From Procambarus clarkii (taxonomy: Eukaryota; Arthropoda; Malacostraca; Decapoda; Cambaridae), in NCBI RefSeq assembly GCF_040958095.1, contig NC_091233.1:21583297-21647296 (forward strand): a DNA stretch of 64,000 nt, given 5' to 3'. Below the pieces are notes generated by a model. It ran no database searches and was not told the origin of the DNA. It saw only the letters and a list, made by a program, of their open reading frames with translations. Numbering within the stretch: position 1 is the first letter of the stretch; each line of letters starts with the position of its first letter. The position numbers and the translations under genes were made by a program. This document shows positions 55,956 to 64,000 of the stretch, in pieces.

Positions 55956-58900
55956 CTGAAAATATGAAAAAGCAAAGAGATACAAATATATATACCAGGT
56001 TACTTAATGTGCATTGCAGCACTTAAAACCTTATATTTGGTAATTGTACAGTACAGTATTTATTTTGATTTGCCCCTTTTCTATCATACATACTTACAAT
56101 GGCTACAAAATCGCAATCTAATTCAAGTTGATTAATCTTTAATTACATTTTCAAGAATTAAGCCAACAGAAGGCAAATTACGTAAAGGAAATGATCCAAT
56201 AAATGTATATCACAAAATTTATTCTTTTTAATATAACAGAAAACTACAAACCTTATTTTGGTGAGCTGATCTAGGGTGAGGTCTGACAGGTGGCAGCCAA
56301 GCTCCTCTGATAATTTCACCACTTCGCCAGCTTTGCCGTGTGCATTACGGAATGCCATCTGGAATGCAACAATAGCAAGATCCATTAACCTTTTATATGT
56401 AACTTGTATAAAGTAATAGACCAGTTTATAAATAAGTTACATCTAAAGGAATGTTGGTAAGCAAAGATTTGTCGTCAAAACTAGACCAAGAGTAACGGTA
56501 TGTAAACAACTCAATAACCATTACCTTTGATTAATTGGCTAATACAGCCAATAGTTGTTCAAGTCATCTGACACAAAAACACATTCACCAAGCTACATTT
56601 GATTACGTTCACAATCTCTGCACAGCTCCAAGAAAAAAGGTAAACTGGAGCAGATGGTCTGTTAAGACCCAAAAAGGCCATAGGACTTGCACTTTAGAAG
56701 ACCTAATACACTTGCCCTTTGGGTCACGGAAGCACACAACACGTACCAGAACAGGTGGAGAACAGGTGCACATCAGGATTGTGGGATAGAACTTCACACC
56801 AACGGAAGGCATATTTTCATAACACAAATTGTGTGTTATTCTTCAGACTTAGCTCAGTGTTACAATAGGTAATTGATCAGAATACTCTAGCTGGCAAAAT
56901 GAAGATTAAGGGGAAACATCAAAATGGCCATCTGCACAGAGCACACATTTTCAAATTCAAATGAAAACTTATGACATCCTTAAAACTCAAACAAATAAGC
57001 AAACCACTACCAAGTAGCACTGCTTTAGTCTTTTTGCATAATTTGTAGGCATCAAAGGGAGCCGGTCAGCCGAGCAGACAGCACGCTGGACTTGTGATCC
57101 TGTGGTCCCGGGTTCGATCCCAGGCGCTGGCGAGAAACAATGGGCAGAGTTTCTTTCACCCTATGCCCCTGTTACCTAGCAGTAAAATAGGTACCTGGGT
57201 GTTAGCTGTCACGGGCTGCTTCCTGGGGGTGGAGGCCTGGTCGAGGACCGGGCCGCGGGGACACTAAAGCCCCGAAATCATCTCAAGATAACCTCAAGAT
57301 CATGTGGCCTAGTTTCACTTTTTCCCACGCTTATACAGCATTTATCCACGGTTAATTTCATTTGTCGCATATTGCTCCATGCCCTTATTTTGTAATTTTG
57401 AAGGGCTTTACAATTGTCTAGTTTTTTTTAACTAACCTACTGGGGAAAATAAAACAATTATATAGTCTAACATTACTGGCACTAGTAACTGCAAAACCTT
57501 ACACATCCTAGAACACCCACAATTCACTAGTAAAATTAAATTTAATACTTTAACTCACCCCTTTCTTGACAAGGTAATAGGCAACATCCGTTGATAACAT
57601 CTCCTCAGACAAGGCCTTTCGACAGACATCCTCATGTATCTGCAGAAAACAAATTAATGAACACAGTATGAAATTAATATCGTGTTAGAGCAGCAGAACT
57701 TGGCACGCTTAAGGATCATTAGTAAAACAGGTTAATGAGAGATTTACATTTTGTCATAGTGGAGCAGAAGTTGATGAGAGATTTACATTTTGTCATAGTG
57801 GAGCACAGGTCAATGAAAGCTTTGTGTTTTGTCATAGTGGAGCACAGGTTGATGTAAGCTTTGTGTTTTGTCACAGTAGAACACAGGTTGATGTAAGCTT
57901 TGTGTTTTGTCACAGTAGAACACAGGTTGATGTAAGATTTGTGTTTTGTCACAGTAGAACACAGGTTGATGTAAGCTTTGTGTTTTGTCACAGTGGAGCA
58001 CAGGTTGATGTAAGCTTTGTGTTTTGTCACAGTAGAACACAGATTGATGTAAGCTTTGTGTTTTGTCATAGTGAAGCACAAGTCGATGAGATTGTGTGTG
58101 AGCAGTGTTCTGAGAGGACCCTGGCCATGGATTAGAAAGCAGCCAAAGGGGCCTTCCTCAAAAATTTAAGCATCATTCAAATTTTGGTACAAATCTTCCA
58201 CACATTACTTCTCTGCTGCATAATGTTGAGAGTAAAACTATATTTACAAATCCTCCTCCTCATTGCCCCATTACCTACTGTAATGAGATGGTCAACCCAT
58301 GCAGTTATGAATGTGGCAACAGAGTACAAGAAATGTCATGGCATTTACAATACATAATACAGTTCAGGCATTTATTATAATAAAGCTTGCATATTGTCTA
58401 AATGCTTTAAGAAACTTTCACCACATGGTCAGTACTTCCTGAAATATATTTAACTTTAACCAGTGTTGCTGGAAAGCCTACCTGGCAAATATCTTACTCC
58501 ATATTTCAACTGTATCAGTGTTGAACTTCTATTGTTCTAATTTTATAACTGACAATATTTGAATTATTCTTAAGAGTTTAATTTTTTAAACATTTAGTTT
58601 ACTCCAACAATGCAGTTCCTGTATTTGTACTAAATACATGTTACAATATTTCCTAATTAAAGTTCAATATACAAAAGTTGTGTACAAATTCCCCTCCCTA
58701 CTAGAATATTACTGACTTTGAGCGTTGCTACTGTTCCGGCTGCGACTTGCAGAATTCCCAGCAGTGTTGAGGCAGTTTCAAACATCTTCACCTTGTCTTC
58801 TTGGAGATCCTTATTATAGGTTGACGGCAGGCCTTTCAGAACCATCAAAAAACCACACAACTGGAATGTGGAACAAAGCATTAAAAGTAATTTGCTACCA

Positions 58901-61816
58901 TGACACTCATGTGCGCTTAGTTGCAAACAATTTCACATAATGACTAAATTCTACCAAATACAATAAGAAAATTGTATTATTAATGCAATAGTAACATTAG
59001 TATGACAAGAATGTCTTTATATGAAAAACAAAAAAGGAACAATCACTGTTAAAGGAAAGACAAGCTAGGAATTTGTACAGTAAATACATTATTCATCGTC
59101 ATCTCTTGCTCTTATTAAATGAATAATTAATTAAATTTATTTTTTCTAAATATTATACAAATATAAAATACTACTCCACTGTGCAGGCGATGAGTCACAA
59201 TAACGTGGCTAAAGTATGTTGACCAGACCACACACTAGAAGGCGAACGGACGACGACGTTTCAGTCTGTCCTGGACCATTCTCAAGTCAATTCCATCGAC
59301 TTGAGAATGGTCCAGGACGGATTGAAACGTCGTCATCCCTTCACCTAGTGTGTGGTCTGGTCAACATACTCCACTGTACAATAGTGTATTAATATTTGCG
59401 CATCTTAACATAAGAATATGTCTTGCTCAAATCCTCTCCAGTGGCGAGTACTGAAAACAGCCAACTGGAAATATTTTATTGACTGCAGTACAGTACTAAG
59501 CCAAGTGCTATAAATTAACTTAACTAAAAGCAGGCAGGCAGGTAGGAATACAAGCAGGACAACAGGCAGGTGTAGGTTGGCAAGTAGGAAGGCATGCAGC
59601 AGGCTAGACAGGGAAGGCATGCAGCAGGCTAGACAGGGAAGGCATGCAACTGGAATTATCAGATCTCGGTCATCAGAGACTAATCAGTCACGCGATTTCA
59701 TCCTGTTCAGATAACCCACAATGCAAATAAAAACCTTTTATTACCTCCGACCTTAGTTCCCAAGTTTCATTCTGTGTCTGCGAGAATGTACTATTTAAAT
59801 AGCTTTAAAACCACTATGCAATGCGAGAGAACAAAAACTAATGCACATTCAAAAGAATAACTAAATATAATGTATTTCAAGAAATCAGAACCAAGACATG
59901 CTTGCTTACAAATGAATAGTATCAACACCAAATCTATAACAAAGCAAGCACATCTTACATTTCCTGCCATAGTTCCGGCCTTTCCCCTTATCAGTTCAAG
60001 GCTGTCCGGATTCTTTTTCTGAGGCATGAGAGAACTGCCGGTAGCGTATGCATCGGAAAGCTTCACGAAGCCAAACTCGCTCGTGGAGTACAAGATGAGA
60101 TCCTCTGCTAAGCGACTCAGGTGAGAGCATACCAAACTACCCCAAAACATGTATTCCACTGAAAATAAATGTGGTAATGTTAAGATAACAAATTTAAATC
60201 TTGTTAATTAGTTCATTTGTATGCAGACGAGGAGTCACAATAATGTGGCTGAAATATGTTGACCAAACCATCAAGTCGACTTGAGAATGGTCCAGGACGG
60301 ACCGAAACATCGTCGTCCCTTCACTTTCTAGTGTGTGGTTTGGTCAACAGTTCATTTGTAGTTCTAATTCTTATTTCATAATAATAAATAAAAATATGAT
60401 GTACTTTTTAGTTGTCAATTTGTTCCTATGACCTTACGCTGCTTTTCAAACCATTTTGTTCAACTTCCTCCCAGCCCCCTTGAAAAAAATAAATAGGAAC
60501 CATAACAATTCTTATCTTTATTAAATTGTAATATGAAGAGATGAGGTACGTAGAAGATGAAAGGGTATCTTGAGTTATTAGGCGTTAGATACAGGAAAGG
60601 TAGCACTTGGGGTTCAGAGTAAAGTCCACTAATAGATTGCAAGATAAATACAGGATGAAGATAGAATACGAACATACGTAATGGGGAAAATAATGAAGGC
60701 TGCCAATTAAAATATAAAAAAAAACACAAACTGCTTCACAATGCTCAGTGGTCATGTAAGCTGCTGCTATACTGTATATATATAAATACTTTCCTCTTTT
60801 TGGTACTACAATCATTAAAGAGCATGTTATCTTCCTAGATATAAAATATAACATGTGAATTTAAACATTTAGTTTTGGGCTGCATTTTAACTCTGGAGGG
60901 ATGGTGCAAAGAAAAAAACATGGTTTTGCAACCGTAGTTAAAATATACAGCTAATTAATAAGTACCTATGAACAAGTCTGGCATAAAACCAAGTACTACC
61001 TGAAGACTGGGGCACCTAAAGGAGCCCCAGAAAGGACAACGACCAAACCCTTCCTAGAAAATAACCGAGGAAATATGAATCGGTACCAAGGAAATCAACC
61101 CAGAAACACTTTGATAACTAATAGGCTAAGGATACACAAACTTGGTAGCACAAACACAATCATTGACAGTTTTTTCAGTTTTGGGTAATCTGTGATCGTC
61201 CAGTCATTCCTCCTAAAGCTTCCCAATGTCAAGAAACTGCCGTACTAAATTGCCCTCTCCTAACCTACCAGAGGATCTAAAACAGAAAACAGGACAGCAT
61301 GTCAATTTCGTGAGTCGCAACCATTCTCTAGCATGACAATTTTTGCCCTTGTGTAAATTATGTCAAAATGCGACATGCTATTAGGAGGATAGGTTGGATC
61401 GTCACACTAGATTCCAATTCCGATACTTTGTAGTCCTGCACGTGTCCAGAGGTTTGGTAGCATCATAAATGTGTGACACCAGGGAAACTACTGCGTAGTT
61501 GCTAACACAAAAATGCTTGCCATATAGTTGGATAATTTGGTATTGTACAAGGAGAATTATGAAATTCAAATATGGTTAGATTATCTTGATTATGTAGATA
61601 AATGTTCACTATGTTTACTCACCTACAAAATCACGATCACTGACTGCATGAAGGCTGTTTTTTGTGACTTCTCCAAACCCAAGTTCTTTAGCCAGACTCT
61701 CTCTGTCAATGCTGAATGGATTTCCAGCTAAAGCTCCAGAACCCAGAGGACAGATGTTGACACGTGCATACAGACTACGAAGGCGTTGTAAGTCTGTCAC
61801 TAGAGGCCATACATGG
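55787..61816 (-). CDS. ASL: Argininosuccinate lyase, C-terminal six exons (5' part beyond window)
   Basis: Cleaves argininosuccinate to arginine and fumarate; cytosolic homotetramer of the fumarase/aspartase superfamily. Six exons with matching phases join to 895 nt, about 298 of the usual roughly 465 residues: 61816-61623, 60158-59959, 58860-58717, 57639-57559, 56358-56252, 55955-55787. Visible landmarks are [19 protein letters not shown], the superfamily signature [20 protein letters not shown] (carrying the catalytic-loop serine), [29 protein letters not shown] and the C-terminal [18 protein letters not shown]. The catalytic His segment (G-Y-T-H-x-Q) and the N-terminus must lie in exons beyond 64000. 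All active-site residues in the visible part look intact and there are no frameshifts. Introns carry an old SINE, two hairpin elements A and a tandem repeat. Confidence 0.95.
56252..56358 (-). CDS. ASL: ASL exon e
   Basis: Acceptor cattccag|ATG; reads [35 protein letters not shown] plus AG; donor AG|GTTTGT. The A-H-x-x-x-G-E segment aligns without gaps to the family's F-R-x-x-H-x-x-S-G-x-x-V, with Ala in place of Ser. Confidence 0.92.
57059..57302 (+). mobile_element. SINE family 1 in an ASL intron
   Basis: gggagccggtcagccgagca, gcacgctggacttgtgatcc, gggttcgatcccaggcgctg (B box), ttacctagcagtaaaatagg, gaggaccgggccgcggggac, tcatctcaagataacctcaa. Opposite strand to the gene. Confidence 0.95.
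57559..57639 (-). CDS. ASL: ASL exon d
   Basis: Acceptor ttctgcag|ATA; reads [27 protein letters not shown]; donor GGG|GTGAGT. 27 codons, phase 0. Confidence 0.94.
57750..58090. repeat. 39-bp minisatellite in an ASL intron
   Basis: About 8.7 copies of a unit containing cacaggttgatgtaagcttt and gtgttttgtcacagtagaa. Divisible by 3, hence open frames on both strands that are not exons; on minus the repeat reads [13 protein letters not shown]. Confidence 0.95.
58100..58690. other. Remaining ASL intron sequence
   Basis: AT-rich; nothing recognised. Confidence 0.5.
58717..58860 (-). CDS. ASL: ASL exon c
   Basis: Acceptor cattccag|TTG; reads [48 protein letters not shown]; donor AAA|GTCAGT. 48 codons, phase 0 at both ends. 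Confidence 0.94.
59183..59366 (+). mobile_element. Hairpin element A, copy 4, in an ASL intron
   Basis: gcaggcgatgagtcacaata, acgtggctaaagtatgttga, ccagaccacacactagaagg, centre at cattctcaagtcaattccat, then the reverse complement ending ggtctggtcaaca. Flanked by 11-bp repeats tactccactgt at 59172-59182 and 59367-59377. Confidence 0.9.
59515..59645. repeat. GGCA-rich degenerate repeat
   Basis: aggcaggcaggtagg and a 25-bp duplication (gggaaggcatgcagcaggct...) at 59588-59645. Confidence 0.85.
59959..60158 (-). CDS. ASL: ASL exon b (signature loop)
   Basis: Acceptor ttttcag|TG; reads [66 protein letters not shown]; donor AAT|GTAAGA. Ends in phase 0. Confidence 0.96.
60222..60349 (+). mobile_element. 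Hairpin element A, copy 5 (short), in an ASL intron
   Basis: tgcagacgaggagtcacaat, ggctgaaatatgttgaccaa, then directly catcaagtcgacttgagaat, the distal arm, and gtttggtcaaca. Flanked by 11-bp repeats gttcatttgta at 60211-60221 and 60350-60360. The inner part of the proximal arm is deleted. Confidence 0.9.
60360..61190. other. ASL intron sequence, unassigned
   Basis: AT-rich; no repeat family or exon recognised. Confidence 0.5.
61195..61390 (+). repeat. Interspersed repeat R1, copy 3
   Basis: cattcctcctaaagcttccc, tcctaacctaccagaggatc, aaaacagaaaacaggacag, catgtcaatttcgtgagtcg, then attaggaggataggttgg, which resembles the 15-bp array unit that follows copy 2. Confidence 0.7.
61623..61816 (-). 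CDS. ASL: ASL exon a
   Basis: Acceptor ccactcag|C; reads [64 protein letters not shown]; donor G|GTGAGT. Enters with one nucleotide completing a codon and leaves one behind. Confidence 0.94.
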
Positions 61817-61984
61817 CTGAGTGGGGAAATTTTATAAATTATTTACCTGTATCTACACCAAAAAGCAATTATATTTTGTAAGCTTAAAATTGCTTCTATA
61901 CTAAGGTACAGTATGTATATTTACAACTTGCTACACTTTTTCTATGCAAAGATGATCAAGCATTTTCCAATGTGGTCTTTTTAA

Positions 61985-63000
61985 ATTATATTTGCTTGAA
62001 TTTACCCGAGGGCCACTAATACTAGTGGCCTCAACGAGGACAGGAAGCTGGCAGCTTGTCAAAGGTACCCCCCATTTGCCCTGATGATGGTTTCTAGCTA
62101 TATGTTAAAACTCAGCAGAGTTTTGCCGTTTATTGCTTTGGTGGGAAGGCAGTTGAACGGGTTTACAACCCTATAGGTGAAAAAGCCTCTCCTGTTTTAT
62201 GTCCTACATTGTGGCTTGTCGAGCTTTAACTTATTCGTGTTACATCTGACCTTTTGAAGAAACTGTCTGGATCGACATCGTCCAAATTGTTTAGTATTTT
62301 GAAGGTTTCTATGAGATCTTCCCTGTCATATCTGGTCTGCAGTGTTGTCAGCCCAGTGGCCTTCAACTGTTCCTGATACGAGAGATGACTAAGTTCTACT
62401 ATGATTTTTGTTGCCCAGTGTTGCACCTTTTCCAGAGCAGCTGTGTCTTTCTGAAGATGAGGTCTCCATGCTTGGATGCAATAATCCAGGTGGGGGCACA
62501 CCAGAGACTTATACAACTGAACGACTACTTTCTTTTCCTTGAAGATAAAGGTACGCTTGAGTAATCCCAGGGCTTGGTTCACTTTTTTACTGCCGCTCTC
62601 ACTTGTTGTGTAACTTTAGTGAATGATGGATTCTGGTTCCAAGAGCCTTTTCTTCAGCTATCTGTTGTAAGGTAGTGCTATCAATTTGGTAGTTGTGACA
62701 TGGATTGATATGCCCCCACATGCAAGGTCTTGCATTTATCGACATTAAAAAGCATTTGCCAGTCATCTGACCATTTGTGGAATTCATGTAGATCTCTTTA
62801 CAAGGTCTTAATATCACTTTCACTTCCCACTTTACCATAGAGTTTTGTGTCATCTGCAAATTTGATATGGTTTGTAATATTCTCATATTCTCATCTATGT
62901 CATTAATGTATACGACAAAAAGGGTTGGCCCCAAAATGGACCCCCGTGGCACCCCACTTAACACATTTCCCCCAGTCAGATTCATTTCCACTTAGTACGA
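61985..63000 (-). mobile_element. CR1-like LINE, 5'-truncated, in an ASL intron
   Basis: Minus strand. RT block SGVPRGSILGPTLFVVYIND (about 62960) is the conserved G-V-P-Q-G-S-x-L-G-P motif. The FADD box is disrupted by a frameshift (LQMTQNS). W-S-D-D-W-Q-M-L-F-N-x-x-K-C can be traced across frames near 62780-62700. ALGLLKRTFIFKEKKVVVQL, YKSLVCPHLDYCIQAWRPHL and KVQHWATKIIV (62580-62400) follow in one good frame to 62226. The 3' untranslated part ends near 61985 (gaatttacccgagggccact on plus). Same family as 42260-43910 and 37085-37292. Confidence 0.88.
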
Positions 63001-64000
63001 CCCTTTGTTTTCTATGTTTTATCCATTCCAATATTCTCCCATTTATATACTGTATATAAACTACATATTCACATTGCTTTTTGGCATAGTTCCCTCACCA
63101 TTTATTTTTGACAATAATAAAGTAAAATAATGGAAAGAGGAGAATTTATCTCATCTATTACCGACTTATATTGTCTATTATCGACAGATATTACTTATCT
63201 GACCAGCATCTAATCAGAGCTGCCAGTTGTAACCAAAACACCAGGCAAAGCATTTTAAAGGACATGGCCACCACCCTCAACCAATCCAACCTTTTCCTCT
63301 AGAAAAAAGTGGGAAGGAAGTAGGGAAGCAAATTGAAGTGTTCAAAACAGCTGTCAGGTACAGTGAGTCAGACTGAATTCTGTCACCATATACTAGTGGG
63401 GGAGAGTGAGGGAGAGTGAGGGAGAGTGGGTACTGCAGGAGTGGAGATAACTGAATAGAAGTGGAATCCACAACTGAAGTAACAGACAGGGTAGAGGACG
63501 AGCCGAAATCAACTTACAACTGCTCGGAGATCACCTGCACTGTACATGAACATGGTATTACATGTGATAGACAGAAATAGATGTGAGCCTTGCAGTCCAC
63601 TTCTATTAAAAATGAAGTCAAATTAGAAAACTGAACATGGAGTTACCACGACCTGACATTCTGGAAGGCAGGTGCAGAAAGAGCACTTATCACAAAGTGC
63701 CCCAAGAAAGACCTGAAAAAACCAAGAGACGGCTTCCTTTCAATCAAGTTCCTGTCATCGGCCAAAAAGCACCACTTTGTCAAAGGCAAAACAAGGGGTT
63801 GTCTGCCAGCCAGGATAAAAAACTAGGATGCTAAACAGAATCTATGCTTTAGTAACTTTGATAAATTAAAGTACTCAAAGTTCATGATTCCTGCGATTTC
63901 TCTTTCACAACAAGAGCCAAAGCAAGTCCCAACAAGTCACACTAAGAGCAAGACAAAACAATGGAAACCAGATAATTAACCCAAGAGCTCAGGTATCTCT
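63001..64000. other. Right-edge sequence, part of the 5' ASL intron
   Basis: No further ASL exon was recognised; none of the expected upstream motifs appears on the minus strand. Short tandem gagagtgagg at 63402-63430. A plus-strand frame at 63637-63834 (MELPRPDILEGRCRKSTYHK) has no recognised domain and is not called. Confidence 0.5.

Noticed and set aside
58657..58926. Reading ASL exon c through to the end of the longer open frame (adding VSNILVGRG...)
   Set aside because: The donor GTCAGT at 58716 keeps phase 0 with the next exon; using the GTAATA four bases later would put the next exon out of frame and hit a stop at once.
63637..63834. 65-codon plus-strand frame near the right edge
   Set aside because: Basic, low-information sequence inside what should be an ASL intron on the other strand; no domain recognised.

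Overview
This is a eukaryotic, animal-type window, most likely from a decapod crustacean such as a crayfish, shrimp or lobster. That is an inference from three things: extreme (TA)n/(AC)n/(GA)n microsatellite and minisatellite load, several tRNA-derived SINE and LINE-tail families of a kind I associate with decapod sequence, and spliced metazoan genes. There are no bacterial operons, CRISPR arrays, or intact tRNA or rRNA genes. Most long open reading frames are stop-free tandem repeats, not genes.

Layout. 1-360: decayed LINE RNase H domain. 450-6205: three minisatellites (20, 21 and 25 bp); the last two appear to be grown from the tail of a SINE. 6.3-13.5 kb: palindromic elements, SINEs and LINE tails. 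13.7-20.1 kb: further arrays (22, 23, 22, 30, 18, about 100 and 40 bp), (TA)n tracts, and a 388-bp foldback element sitting inside a SINE. 20.1-28.6 kb: LINE 3' ends carrying (AC)n tails, a 259-bp tandem SINE array with an internal inversion, and 15-, 32- and 33-bp arrays. 28.6-39.6 kb: (GA)n, a 43-bp array derived from LINE coding sequence, 22-, 20- and 46-bp arrays, SINEs and LINE tails. 39.6-44.8 kb: decayed LINE and SINE copies.

Genes. On the + strand, a two-coding-exon gene (44877-44992 and 47295-47835, 218 aa) matches the UPF0696/C11orf68 (DUF1917) family. On the - strand, six exons (61816 down to 55787) encode the C-terminal two thirds of argininosuccinate lyase; its 5' exons lie beyond the right edge. 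Between them is a 2.57-kb internally deleted piggyBac element (51596-54168) with TTAA ends, and a decayed LINE cut by another repeat.

The genes do not form a pathway together. The unifying theme is the repeat landscape: several tandem arrays can be traced by eye to a defined part of a transposable element (SINE tail, LINE 3' region, LINE ORF2 C-terminus, LINE 3' terminus). A second notable item is an asymmetric hairpin element present in five copies, each flanked by an 8-13 bp direct repeat. All alignments were made by eye; copy numbers are approximate.
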